Positions 1-9,991 are shown, counted from the first letter of the stretch. The stretch is DNA of 64,000 bases from Chloroflexota bacterium (GCA_026708115.1 JAPOVL010000025.1:62001-126000), one strand, 5' to 3'. Numbers and translations: made by a program. The notes: generated from the letters alone by a model not told the origin.

Positions 1-573
1 AAACTCGGCTATCAAAGCAACCACATAATAGTTGATGCCAGCGCGTTTGTCCCGCAAAGTCGCGCTAGAGTGTTCTTGTTCGGTCATAAGGGGGCTCTCA
101 AATTGCCCGAACCACCGGAAAAGCGCAAAGACCTTCGTTTGCAGAGCATCGCAGAAGAGGAGGGGGACTGGTGGCCGACTGACCGCCTCCACGCGTTCAT
201 GCAAACTTTGTCGCCAGTGCAATACAAGCGTGTTTCAGTATACCAAGAGCGTTTCTGGCCAGGATACTATGGCGCGTTTCGGCGCACTCGAGGCGGTCGG
301 CCAGTATGGGAAGTCCGCGCTGATGAACGCGCCGGCGCGCTACGTACAACTCGCGGCGGATCGGCAAAGCAAGCTATCGTTCGTGCTGGGAGAGGCGACA
401 TAGCAGTGCGCTGGATGAGCTTGACCGAATACGCTCGGTTGCAAGGCGCTGAGCATTTGCGTTACGACTCTGTGACTCCTTCGCAAGCGATGTTCGCTCT
501 TGGCGACGCGGTGTGTGTCCCCGTTATCGAATGGCTGGCAACGCATTGCCTCATGCCGCTCTTGCGTAAATGA
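1..573 (+). CDS. DNA (cytosine-5-)-methyltransferase, C-terminal part (5' end outside window)
   Basis: Frame 1 is open from base 1 (KLGYQSNHIIVDASAFVPQSRARVFLFGHK...); RARVFLFG, the ...MSLTEYARLQG... motif and the GDAVCVPV end are typical of C5 MTase motifs VIII-X. Stop at 571-573. Confidence 0.8.
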   Translation, partial: KLGYQSNHIIVDASAFVPQSRARVFLFGHKGALKLPEPPEKRKDLRLQSIAEEEGDWWPTDRLHAFMQTLSPVQYKRVSVYQERFWPGYYGAFRRTRGGRPVWEVRADERAGALRTTRGGSAKQAIVRAGRGDIAVRWMSLTEYARLQGAEHLRYDSVTPSQAMFALGDAVCVPVIEWLATHCLMPLLRK

Positions 574-1220
574 TGCCAATAAAAGAACCAGAAGAAGTAA
601 AGGCGCTGTACAAAGGTGTTACGGCAGCACTAGATGCTGACTATGGTGACGGTCGCAAAGTTGGAAATTGCCAACATGGTGTCTACCTCTTCTATGACTA
701 CGACGGCGAACCGATTTATGTTGGTCGAACAATGGAGAGCCTCCGGACTCGCATCCGGCGTCATCTGACGAATCAAAGAACAGACGCCGTTGCCATGAGC
801 GTACTCGATCCTTTCGAGGTTGCTGAAATCGAAATGTGGCCGTTTTGGAATTTGGAGAAGGTCGAAGAGCGCAAAGCGAAACAGATTCTTGTTCGTGCCG
901 AATACACAGTCTATCAAAACGCCGTGAAGAGGTCGCAATTCTCCGTTATCCTGAACGAGCAAGACATAACCCGTGCCGACGAAATTGAACTACCTAAATC
1001 AATTCGCCTGTCCGTCTTGCCTGATGAACTACGACAGCAGCGAGAACACCCCGATATTCGCTTGGCGCGGCGAGCGCGTACAATTGCCAATCTCGCGCGC
1101 GTTATCAGTGAGCGAAAGGTGACAAAAGGTATTAGACGCACACTATGGGCGCAAGCGCAGCGACTCGCACACCTAGCCAAAACCAGGCTGGAAGAATTCG
1201 AGAATAGAGATGATTATTGA
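570..1220 (+). CDS. GIY-YIG nuclease-fold protein, candidate restriction endonuclease partner
   Basis: GVYLFYDYDGEPIYVGRTMESLRTRIRRHL is a GIY-YIG core; the start overlaps the MTase stop (ATGA at 570-573). Confidence 0.75.
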   Translation: MMPIKEPEEVKALYKGVTAALDADYGDGRKVGNCQHGVYLFYDYDGEPIYVGRTMESLRTRIRRHLTNQRTDAVAMSVLDPFEVAEIEMWPFWNLEKVEERKAKQILVRAEYTVYQNAVKRSQFSVILNEQDITRADEIELPKSIRLSVLPDELRQQREHPDIRLARRARTIANLARVISERKVTKGIRRTLWAQAQRLAHLAKTRLEEFENRDDY

Positions 1221-1240
1221 CCGACGAAGCTCAATCTCCG

Positions 1241-2590
1241 CTAAGTTGATACACCAGCCCGCGTGATGGCGTCGCCCATGGTGTTGATGATGATATCCAC
1301 TTCCTCGGCGCTGATGCAGAGCGGCGGCGCAAAGGCAATCGCGGGGCCAATCGGGCGGGCCCGCAAGCCCATCTCCAGGGCCGCGTCGCTGATCTTCTCC
1401 GCCGTGTCGGCATCGCCTTCGCGGCTCTCCTTGCTCCGGACCACATCAATGCCCGCCATCAAGCCCAGTCCGCGGGCGTTGTCGATATTCGGGAACTCGT
1501 CAACCAGCGCCTGCAAGCCCTCCAGCAGCCGCTGGCCCATGACTCGGCTGTTCTCCAGCAAGCCGTCGCGCTCGATGATGTCGATATTGGCGCTGCCGAC
1601 GGCGCAGGCCGCCGCGTGACCCGAATACGTATAGCCGTGCATCCAGCTCTGATCATCCGGCGCGCCGTTGATCACATCGCGGATCTCGTCGGTCACCTGA
1701 ATGCCGCCGAGCGGCATATAGCCGCTGGTCACGCCTTTGGCGAATTGCATGATATCGGGATTGATGCCGAAGGCGTCGCAGCCGAACCAGTTGCCCGTGC
1801 GCCCAAAGCCGCAGATCACTTCGTCAGCGATGAACAGCACCTCGTATTTCTTGCAAATCGCCGTCACCAGATCGAAGTAGCCTTCATCGGCGATCATGAC
1901 GCCGCCCGCGCCCTGAATCGGCTCGCTGATGAAAGCCGCTACCGTGTCCGGTCCTTCGCGCAAGATCGCCTCTTCCAGTTCGCGCGCCGCCGCCCCCGCC
2001 ACAGTTTCGCCCTCGCGGAGCTCGCCCTCATAGCGATAGGGATTGGGATTGCGCACATGAATGAAACCGGGCATCACGCCGCCAAACATGGTGTGAAACT
2101 TGCTCATGCCCGTCGCGCTGGTGGCAGCCAGCGTCATCCCGTGATAGCCGGTCAAGCGCGAAATGATCTTGGTCTTCTTCACCTTGCCCAGCTGATACCA
2201 GTAAAAGCGCGCCGTCTTGAATGAAGTATCGCTGGATTCGGAACCGCCGGATGTGAAATTGGTGAAATTCATATTGGGGCGGAAGAAACCCGCCAGCTTG
2301 TCCGCCAATGCCGCCGAGGGCGGATTCGTCATGCCGGCGAAGCCAGAGCTGTAGGCGATATCCAACATCTGTTCATAGGCGACTTGCGCCAACTCGCGGT
2401 TGCCGTAGCCAATGTTCACATTCCAGAGGCTGGCCATAGAATCAAGGATCTTGCGGCCGTCAGTCGTATATAGCCAGACGCCATCGCCCTTCTCTACCAT
2501 GACGGCGTTCTCGGTCCGTGAGGGGTGGTACATCGGATGCAATTGCTGTCTGTCTTGCTCGATCAAGGTTGCGTGTGTATGGGCATTCAT
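1241..2590 (-). CDS. Class III (omega) aminotransferase, PLP-dependent
   Basis: TSGGSESSDTSFKTAR, FIADEVICGFGRTG, FAKGVTSGYMPLGG motifs; probable start MNAHTHATL at 2590 inside the longer ORF. Confidence 0.9.
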   Translation of the reverse strand: MNAHTHATLIEQDRQQLHPMYHPSRTENAVMVEKGDGVWLYTTDGRKILDSMASLWNVNIGYGNRELAQVAYEQMLDIAYSSGFAGMTNPPSAALADKLAGFFRPNMNFTNFTSGGSESSDTSFKTARFYWYQLGKVKKTKIISRLTGYHGMTLAATSATGMSKFHTMFGGVMPGFIHVRNPNPYRYEGELREGETVAGAAARELEEAILREGPDTVAAFISEPIQGAGGVMIADEGYFDLVTAICKKYEVLFIADEVICGFGRTGNWFGCDAFGINPDIMQFAKGVTSGYMPLGGIQVTDEIRDVINGAPDDQSWMHGYTYSGHAAACAVGSANIDIIERDGLLENSRVMGQRLLEGLQALVDEFPNIDNARGLGLMAGIDVVRSKESREGDADTAEKISDAALEMGLRARPIGPAIAFAPPLCISAEEVDIIINTMGDAITRAGVST

Positions 2591-2664
2591 CTCTGGTCGC
2601 TCGTTTCTCGCTTCGGTAGTGTCACAGAGCATACCGCAATTCGCCGATTAATTCGATTGTCGCA

Positions 2665-3708
2665 TCAGCGGCGCTTGATGAAGTCTTTGAGAATTCGAGG
2701 CGTAGACCGCGCAAGCGCTTGAGTCAGGCGTCGCCGCAGCATTTGCAGGAATTGCGCCGGCCGATCGGCGCGCATCACCAGCCAGCGTCCAACTCGGTAG
2801 GTCCAGGAATTAAGCAAGGCTTCGACATCGTCCCTGGGACGTAGCTCGTAAGGGCTGTCAGGCGCGCCGATATCACGCCACATTTGCAGCGCCTGCGGCG
2901 GATGCTCGCCCCGGTAACGATCAAGACAGCCGGGATATTCGTCGACGTTATGCAAATGATAGGGACGCTCCAGCGCCAGAAAGGCTTGCTGCGCCCAATC
3001 CAATGCCCCCTGCCGTCTCGCCCATTGGGCGCGGCTGTAATACTCCGATTTTTCCAGCACCTGCTTGGGCAACAGCAGCGAATAGTGATACATGCGGATG
3101 CCGCGTTCCCGCAAATCCGCCCCGCGAAGCCAGCGGCCCTCGCGCAGGTCGCGGCCTTTCTCGTCCACCACGGTCGGGGGACGATGCGTTACGTAGCGAT
3201 AGCCCGCGCCCCACTTGAACAAACGATGATATTCAGCCGCGCCGCGCCGCAAGTACCAGCTGTCGACCGTGTACCAGGGCGCGCCCCAAAAGGTGATCGT
3301 GTCGAAGGACAGGGCGGTAATGCTCGGGTCGGCCGCCAAGATCCCCAGCACGGTTTCCATGTCCTCGGGCTGATAAAACTCATCGACATCGACTTGCCAC
3401 AGATAGTCGCCGGTGGCGCGCTCGGCATAGGCTTGCGACATCTCGTCCTTTTCGCTCCAGAAACCGTCGCGCGTGACGATTTGCAGCTTGTCGTCGGGGT
3501 CTTCATTCCCTTTGAAGTCTTGCAGCGTTTCCAGCGTGCTATCGCGCGAATGGCCCTGGGCAGTCGCGATATTGCGCGCGCCGGGCGTGGCGCCTTCGAC
3601 CACGATAATCTCGCGGGCGTAGGGGTAGAGCGCGCGCAAGGTATAGCGGATAAATGGCTCGCCATTGAGAACGATAAGGCCAAAACTTACGCTTGGGATG
3701 TCGCTCAC
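2665..3708 (-). CDS. Glycosyltransferase family 2-like protein
   Basis: SFGLIVLNGEPFIRYTLRALYPYAREIIVVEG and WQVDVDEFYQ (DxD-like); GTG start at 3708 overlaps the upstream TGA (GTGA). Confidence 0.8.
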   Translation of the reverse strand: MSDIPSVSFGLIVLNGEPFIRYTLRALYPYAREIIVVEGATPGARNIATAQGHSRDSTLETLQDFKGNEDPDDKLQIVTRDGFWSEKDEMSQAYAERATGDYLWQVDVDEFYQPEDMETVLGILAADPSITALSFDTITFWGAPWYTVDSWYLRRGAAEYHRLFKWGAGYRYVTHRPPTVVDEKGRDLREGRWLRGADLRERGIRMYHYSLLLPKQVLEKSEYYSRAQWARRQGALDWAQQAFLALERPYHLHNVDEYPGCLDRYRGEHPPQALQMWRDIGAPDSPYELRPRDDVEALLNSWTYRVGRWLVMRADRPAQFLQMLRRRLTQALARSTPRILKDFIKRR

Positions 3709-4955
3709 GAGAGACCGCCAAGTATCGACTGATAGAGTCCGATATACTGCTCGCTGATACGCTCCGCCGCGTATCGTTCCGCCACCCGCTGATGGATCCG
3801 CTCCGGCCACCATTCTTGGGCCAGCGACCATTCGATGCCTTGCCGCAGATCCTCGGCATCCGCCAATTGAGCGAGATACCCGTTCTCTTGATGTTGCAGC
3901 AAATCGCCGATGCCCCCGGTATCAAAGGCGACGCAAGGCGTCCCACAGGCCAGCGCTTCCAGCAAGGTGTTGGGCAGATTATCTTGCAATGCCGGCAGAA
4001 CAAAAACATCGCATGCGGAATAGAGTAGATTCAAACTCACGTTGTCGCGTAGTATGCCGATGCGGTGCATGGGTACATCAAGGTCTATTGACCCTCCATT
4101 GTCCTCATTGTCCGCGCCGAATATGACCAGTTCCACGCCATCGCTCTCCGCGAAGGCGCTCAATGCCTCGCGCAGGTAGGCAAAGCCTTTGCGAGGATCC
4201 GCAGTGCCGTCGACGGCGCCAAACAGCACCAGTTTCTTGTCCAGCGGCAAGTTGAAGGCATATCTCGCTTCACGCCGGTCCAGCGGCTTGAACGCGGCAG
4301 TATCGATGGGATTGGGGATGACCTCTATGCGTTTGTCGCGCATGACGGCGCTTTGGCCGGCGCAGCGCGCCAGCCAGCCGCTGGGGCAGACCAGCGTTAG
4401 CGGGACCTGTGCCCAGGCGCTGCGCTTCTGTCTGTTGACCCGGGCGCTGATGTCATCGCGCCCTGGCTCAGCTAGCTGCGGGCAGTTCCCGCAAGTTTCC
4501 AGGAAGCGCATACACTCGCCGGCATAGTGACATCCACCGGTAAACGCCCACATATCGTGCAAGGTCCAGACAAGCGGCTGCTCGATTGACGCGAGTTGCT
4601 GAATCGGCATAAAGTTGTCGCCCAGCCAATGCAAATGCACGATATCGGCGTCGAAGCCGTTGATCACGGGCGCAATCGGGTAGTTGAACAGGTTCAAGCT
4701 CCAGTAAGCGCTGCCCCCTATGCGCGGATGCGACTTTAGCAGGCCCTGGTGACGACGCGCCGCCAGCTTTCGCCGCGCCCGCGCCCACAGGTTGAACCGC
4801 GTCGCCAAACGATGGACGGTCCGGTCCGAGGTTGTCTTTCGCCATACCAGCATCTGCGCCTCGACGCCGGCATCACGCAATGCACGATGGGTACGATAGG
4901 CCGCGATTCCCGCGCCGCCGAGGCGGTCGGTGGCCGCAACTGTCAAAACTTTCAA
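3705..4955 (-). CDS. Glycosyltransferase family 4 (GT-B)
   Basis: N-term TVAATDRLGGAGIAAYRTHRALRDAG; C-term LPALQDNLPNTLLEALACGTPCVAFDTGGIGD. Confidence 0.9.
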   Translation of the reverse strand: MKVLTVAATDRLGGAGIAAYRTHRALRDAGVEAQMLVWRKTTSDRTVHRLATRFNLWARARRKLAARRHQGLLKSHPRIGGSAYWSLNLFNYPIAPVINGFDADIVHLHWLGDNFMPIQQLASIEQPLVWTLHDMWAFTGGCHYAGECMRFLETCGNCPQLAEPGRDDISARVNRQKRSAWAQVPLTLVCPSGWLARCAGQSAVMRDKRIEVIPNPIDTAAFKPLDRREARYAFNLPLDKKLVLFGAVDGTADPRKGFAYLREALSAFAESDGVELVIFGADNEDNGGSIDLDVPMHRIGILRDNVSLNLLYSACDVFVLPALQDNLPNTLLEALACGTPCVAFDTGGIGDLLQHQENGYLAQLADAEDLRQGIEWSLAQEWWPERIHQRVAERYAAERISEQYIGLYQSILGGLS

Positions 4956-5099
4956 GTGCTATGCCCTTTGCCCCTCTCCACAGTCGATTATACACCCCAG
5001 CGCGGGAACTCATCGTCAAGGTCTACGCGCCAAGCCTGCAATTGGCGGCTCAATCCGCATATACTTGAGGCAGTTCGAGATAGCTAGGATAGAACGGAC

Positions 5100-6011
5100 A
5101 TGCAGCGATCGACCGCACAAGCCTGGTACCAAGCGCTCCGTCCGCGCGTCTTCACCGCGACCTATGTGCCGATGGGCCTGGCCGGCATCGCCGCGCTGGA
5201 CGACGGCGTCTTTGACGCGCCGGTTTTCTTGCTGGCGCTGATCGGCACGCTCTTGCTGCAAAGCGCCGCCAACTTGATCAACGAGTACATGGACTACCGC
5301 CGCGGCGCCGACCGGCTCAAGCAGGCGGGTCAAGGCATGACCATCAAGAACAAGATCCTCGCGCCGGCCAGCGTCCGCAACGGCGCGGTTTTCACGACCG
5401 TGGCCGGATGCCTGATTGGCCTGTTCCTGCTGGCGCAGAGCGGTCCCCTGCTTTGGATCATCGGCATTGGCGGCGTGTTGGTCGCGATAAGCTATACGGC
5501 CGGTCCCTTTCCGCTGGCCTATCATGGTTTGGGCGAGATCGCCGTCGCCATCTTCATGGGTCCCGCAATCGTTGTCGGCGCCTACTATGTAATGTCGCCA
5601 ACAGTTGACGAGCCGCGCCTGGCCGAGCTTTGTCTGATCGCTTTGCCCATCGCCTTGATGGTCGCGGCTATCCTGCACGCGAACAACATCCGCGATATGG
5701 ATGCCGACCGTGCCGTCAACAAACGTACGCTGGCTGTCCGCTTCGGCATCCGCTTCGCCCGCGCCGAGTATGTCTTCCTGGTCTTGGGCGCCTATGCCGC
5801 GCAGGCCCTCGTCACGGCTGCCGGCCTTTTGCCCGTCGCCACCCTCTTGACGCTCATCACATTGCCCGAGGCCATGCGCCTGATCCGCATCGTCAGGACC
5901 AGCCGCGCAGTGCCGCTCTTGCACCAGGCGCAAGGACGCACCGCCAAGCTGCACGGGCAATTCGGCCTGCTCCTGGTCTTGGGCTGGCTGTTCAGCTTGA
6001 TATCTGCCTAG
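5100..6011 (+). CDS. menA: UbiA-family prenyltransferase, probably 1,4-dihydroxy-2-naphthoate polyprenyltransferase
   Basis: AANLINEYMDYRRGAD and NNIRDMDADRAVNKRTLAVRFG are the two Asp-rich UbiA motifs; multi-TM protein. Confidence 0.8.
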   Translation: MQRSTAQAWYQALRPRVFTATYVPMGLAGIAALDDGVFDAPVFLLALIGTLLLQSAANLINEYMDYRRGADRLKQAGQGMTIKNKILAPASVRNGAVFTTVAGCLIGLFLLAQSGPLLWIIGIGGVLVAISYTAGPFPLAYHGLGEIAVAIFMGPAIVVGAYYVMSPTVDEPRLAELCLIALPIALMVAAILHANNIRDMDADRAVNKRTLAVRFGIRFARAEYVFLVLGAYAAQALVTAAGLLPVATLLTLITLPEAMRLIRIVRTSRAVPLLHQAQGRTAKLHGQFGLLLVLGWLFSLISA

Positions 6012-6144
6012 GCGCCGGGGCCATGTATTCAAGGGCAATCGTTGTCTTTAGCGGCGTTTGCCCGTAGACTAATTGTGGTGATGCCATGACGAAGCGGACT
6101 GGAGCTATCGCGACCGTTCGCGTGGGCGCGAAGGCGGGTGACAA

Positions 6145-7170
6145 GTGCATGCAGACAACAATACAACTGTGAATCCTGAACCCGAGGCGGTTGCTCGCCA
6201 AGCGATTCCGGCTGACGAGATCGAGAATCTGGCCAGGCAAATCGGCGAGAAACTGGGCGAAAAGACGGGCAAGCCCATGCGACAGATCACTCAGATGATC
6301 GAGATATGCGGTCCGGCCTTTGTCGAGAAGATTCTGGCGGACACCGAAGCGGCGGAAGCCGCCGGCGGTATCTTGACCCATGACAAAAAGCGGCGCCGCA
6401 CCAAAGGCGGCGTATTTTTCTTTTTGGCGAAAGGCGAGATGGATCCGGATTCGCTCGCGCGCGTTTTTCCCAATTTCGGCAAACACGGCGACGGTTCCAT
6501 TATGCCGCCTGGTATCGATTGGGCAGAGCGCCTCTCGCACATGGAAGCGCTGCGCGAAGCGCCCGGCCGGATCAATAACCTGACAGTGAACTTGATCGGT
6601 CGTCCCGGCGCGCTGCATATCGAGGGCAGCAGCGTCATGACGGTCATCGAACAGCAGGATGTGAAAGCGCCTCCCTACCCAAAGGGCGTGCCGCCCTTCG
6701 ATACAGTCGAGGATGTCACCAGATATTACGTTTTCATGGGGCTACGACATTGGCGGAAAGTGGAGAAGCCGCTGGAAAATGAAGACGATATGCTCGTCAT
6801 CGAAGGCAGCGCCATCTATGACGAGCAATTAGGTGGCATCACCGTGTTGTCCACCGGCGTTTCCACCAAGGTCCTGGAAAGCCAGAAGCGCCAACAGGGC
6901 AAGAAGAGCGCGGGCCAAGCCGTCAAAGGCCCCACAGGCGGCAAGTCAGGGGGGCTTGCTAGAATGATCACTGAGCCGCCCGACTTGACAGGCTTGCCCG
7001 AAGAGAGCGCCGACAAGCTGCGTCAGCTATTCAGCGCTGCGGAAAAGCTGCGTCAGAAGATCGACAGTACGGAAGACAAAGGGCAGAACTCCGGCCTGGC
7101 GATGACGCGACGCTTGCTCGAGCAAACCGAGAAGCAGATAGCCACGTTGGTCAAGCAATACAATCTATAG
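6145..7170 (+). CDS. Protein with PHAX-like RNA-binding domain motif
   Basis: AGGILTHDKKRRRTKGGVFFFLAKGEMDPDSLARVF resembles the PHAX RNA-binding signature (GG-x-RRRTPGGVF-x-L); remainder unassigned. Confidence 0.65.
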   Translation: MHADNNTTVNPEPEAVARQAIPADEIENLARQIGEKLGEKTGKPMRQITQMIEICGPAFVEKILADTEAAEAAGGILTHDKKRRRTKGGVFFFLAKGEMDPDSLARVFPNFGKHGDGSIMPPGIDWAERLSHMEALREAPGRINNLTVNLIGRPGALHIEGSSVMTVIEQQDVKAPPYPKGVPPFDTVEDVTRYYVFMGLRHWRKVEKPLENEDDMLVIEGSAIYDEQLGGITVLSTGVSTKVLESQKRQQGKKSAGQAVKGPTGGKSGGLARMITEPPDLTGLPEESADKLRQLFSAAEKLRQKIDSTEDKGQNSGLAMTRRLLEQTEKQIATLVKQYNL

Positions 7171-7176
7171 CCGGCG

Positions 7177-7992
7177 TCACCAGTGCCAGATTTGGTCCCA
7201 GGCGCCCTGCCAGTTTTGGGCGCGACTGTATACCTTCTGCAAATTGCGGTCCAGTTCTACGCCCGGCCGGCCGCGGAATTCCTCCATCTTCTCCACCTGG
7301 TCAACCTCAACAGTGATGGTCACGGGAGAGGCCGGCACGTAGGGCGCAACGGCCGTCAGGTCCCCCAAGGCGCGGAAAGCGCCGTCCTCGATCATCTCAC
7401 GCGCGCGCAGTGGCGGGATCTGCCGAGCGGAATAGCGGCTCAAGCCCTTTTTCACGGCGACGGTGGTCAATCCCGCGCCCAAAAGCCCGGTCGCTTCGCG
7501 GCAAACGGCCTCGTCCCCGGTGACGAGCAGCACCGGGCAAGCATAATGACCGCAGAGGGCGGCGTTGACGCCGACTTCGCCCACCAGATCGTCATTGAAC
7601 CAGAGGTTGTGCCACTTGACCGTCGAAATGGTATGGCACATGACGCCATCCGCCGTGTTATTGCGGGCGTGCATGCCGACCAGCAGGCAGGCGTCGGCGC
7701 CCTTTTCCAGCAATTCAGTATAGCGCGACCAGGCATGATGGGCGACCCAGGTGCAGTTGGTATCCAGCAGTTCCGGGACCAGGGAATTGAAGGACCAGTC
7801 GCCGCCGGCGCCGTGGCAATCGACCACCACGATTTCTTCCGCGCCGGCGCGTTTGGCGCCGCGGACAGCGGCATTGATCTCCTCGGTATAGAGCTTCCGG
7901 CCCTCTTCATACATGGGCGCGCCGCCATTGACCTGGCTCCAAGCGACGATGCCGCTGACGCCTTCCATATCCGTCATAATGAGTATTTTCAT
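7177..7992 (-). CDS. M55-family metallopeptidase (DppA-like D-aminopeptidase)
   Basis: MKILIMTDMEGVSGIVAW, VVDCHGAGGDW, LLVGMHARNNTADGVMCHT. Confidence 0.9.
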   Translation of the reverse strand: MKILIMTDMEGVSGIVAWSQVNGGAPMYEEGRKLYTEEINAAVRGAKRAGAEEIVVVDCHGAGGDWSFNSLVPELLDTNCTWVAHHAWSRYTELLEKGADACLLVGMHARNNTADGVMCHTISTVKWHNLWFNDDLVGEVGVNAALCGHYACPVLLVTGDEAVCREATGLLGAGLTTVAVKKGLSRYSARQIPPLRAREMIEDGAFRALGDLTAVAPYVPASPVTITVEVDQVEKMEEFRGRPGVELDRNLQKVYSRAQNWQGAWDQIWHW

Positions 7993-8058
7993 CGCTTGAT
8001 CTCCTCGTTCCCTTCGAGCTTTAGATGGCCGCCGCCGCGTCGGGCCCGCTCGGCCCTG

Positions 8059-9138
8059 TCAAATCGACGCCGCGATGAGCTCCTCCAATGCCGCCCCCGC
8101 CTCCGCCAAAGACAGCCAGCCATCCCTGATGGTTGGCGCGAGGGATAGATCGGCGTCGGTCTTCAAGAAGAAGCTACATTCGCTGGCGCAGGTTACAGGC
8201 GCCTGCGCCGCAAATATGGCGGCATGCAAGCAACCCAGCAGCGAGCTAGCCTGCGAACCTACCATCACGTCTTTGCCCGCTTTGGCGCAGGCTTGCAACA
8301 TGGCACTGGAAGCCGAGAAACCGGTGCGCGCTGTCTTGATATTGAGGATGTCGAAGGTATCAAATTCCAGTTCCCGCCGCAGGTCCGCCAGCGTAAATGC
8401 CGAGTCGTCGGCGATGATCGCCATTCGGCAGCGCCCCCGCAATGCCCGGCGCGCGCGGATGCGTTCCACCGGCAGCGCTTCTTCACAATGAATCACACCC
8501 AAGTCGTGCAGGGCATTCAATGTGCCCGCCGCGCTGTCTTCGTCGAGCGTCTGGTTGGCATCGACATAGAATTGAGCGGCCGGGAAGCGCGCGACAAGCG
8601 CCCGAATGGTCTCGGTCACTGTCGCGATGTCCTTGCCGATTTTCACTTTGAATACACGCAGGCCAGCGCGATAAGCGTCCGCTACATCGGCCAGGACCGC
8701 ATCCGCCGCGCCGGTACTGACGATATAACTGAGCCGGATTCGCTGGCGCGCAGCGCCGAGGTGCCCCGCCAGCGTCGTCCCGGTAGCGCGGCAAAGCGCC
8801 TGATGCAGCGCCATGTCGGTCGCGCCCTTGGCAGTGTTGTTGTTCTTGATCTGGTCCATCCGCTTGCTCAGGTTGGCGACGCATTGAAAGGACCCCAACT
8901 CAGCGCCTTTTAGCAGCGGGGCCAGGTACGATTCCACGATGGCGGCGATCGAGGCTTGGGTCTCGCCATAGATGCTGGGTCGCGGGGCGGCTTCGGCAAT
9001 GCCGATGCTGCCGTCCGAAAGTTCGACGCGAATCAATACGTGCTCCAGCGCCCGCAGTTCGTCTGCCCGGCCCCACTTCAAGGGCTGCTGCAGCGGCACT
9101 TCAAAGGGCAGGGCCCGTATGTCTCTAACCTTGAGCAT
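8059..9138 (-). CDS. Enolase-superfamily mandelate racemase/dipeptide epimerase-like protein
   Basis: FKVKIGKD, YVDANQTLD, IADDSAF, NIKTARTG barrel motifs; start MLKVRD at 9138. Confidence 0.85.
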   Translation of the reverse strand: MLKVRDIRALPFEVPLQQPLKWGRADELRALEHVLIRVELSDGSIGIAEAAPRPSIYGETQASIAAIVESYLAPLLKGAELGSFQCVANLSKRMDQIKNNNTAKGATDMALHQALCRATGTTLAGHLGAARQRIRLSYIVSTGAADAVLADVADAYRAGLRVFKVKIGKDIATVTETIRALVARFPAAQFYVDANQTLDEDSAAGTLNALHDLGVIHCEEALPVERIRARRALRGRCRMAIIADDSAFTLADLRRELEFDTFDILNIKTARTGFSASSAMLQACAKAGKDVMVGSQASSLLGCLHAAIFAAQAPVTCASECSFFLKTDADLSLAPTIRDGWLSLAEAGAALEELIAASI

Positions 9139-9991
9139 TCGCAATCGCTTCCACAATCTGCGCCACTTCCCGCGCGACCTGTTCCGGGCTGCGTTGGTCC
9201 ACGGCTATACGATGATAATTGCGATATTGATGGCCGGCCGCGAATGGCAACAAGCCATAATTCTCTACCTCCGCGCCCATGATCGCTATCGCCCTGGCGT
9301 CGATTTCGCCCGCCGCGAGCATCGTTTGCGCTTCCTCGCGCAGTTCGCAGGGCAAGAAGGACAGATCGGCAGCGCCGGCGGCGCGATCGAAGCGGTCGCG
9401 TCGTTCGCTCAAGCGGCGCAGTCGCGTCAAGGGATCCAGCGTCAATTCGACGATGCGCCAAGCGGGGAAGCGCGTCAGGGCATGGCGCATCTCGTTCCCG
9501 CCGCGGATGCCCTCGGCAATGACCAGGTCGCTAAAGCTATCGGCCAGATAGAGCCAGGAAAAGGCCGCCGCCATGCCGCCGGGCACGCGCTCGGCAAAGG
9601 ACCTGGTGTAGGCAAAGCGCCGCACGCGATCGGCGACCGGACGCGTCGCTTCTCCGTTCAGCGTTTGCATCATTGGCAGGGCGATCCAATCGGCCAGCTC
9701 GCGGCGCGAGGGAATGACGCCCATGCCCTCAGGTCCCAAGTTCTGCCGCAAACAGGCCAAGGTCGTCGATTTGCCCGTGCCGGTCAATGCCACCAGCATC
9801 AGCAGCGGGTGCGAGCCCAGGCTATGATATCCCGCCGCACTGTCAAGACGGACCAGGGGATAGGCATCCGGCAGGGGCAGTTTCAAGCGGGGATAGACCT
9901 CGCTGAGGTAGTAGCGCGCATCCAGAAACTGCATCTCGCTCGTTTCGCCATTCATTTCGACATATCCAGCGTCAGCCAAGGGATTATACAT
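9125..9991 (-). CDS. P-loop ATPase/kinase-like protein
   Basis: LMLVALTGTGKSTTLACLR Walker A; 14-bp overlap with downstream epimerase gene. Confidence 0.65.
   Translation of the reverse strand: MYNPLADAGYVEMNGETSEMQFLDARYYLSEVYPRLKLPLPDAYPLVRLDSAAGYHSLGSHPLLMLVALTGTGKSTTLACLRQNLGPEGMGVIPSRRELADWIALPMMQTLNGEATRPVADRVRRFAYTRSFAERVPGGMAAAFSWLYLADSFSDLVIAEGIRGGNEMRHALTRFPAWRIVELTLDPLTRLRRLSERRDRFDRAAGAADLSFLPCELREEAQTMLAAGEIDARAIAIMGAEVENYGLLPFAAGHQYRNYHRIAVDQRSPEQVAREVAQIVEAIANAQG

Noticed and set aside
5016-6038. 340-aa minus-strand Gln/Arg/Asp-rich ORF
   Set aside because: Antisense to the UbiA-family gene whose two Asp-rich motifs are intact.
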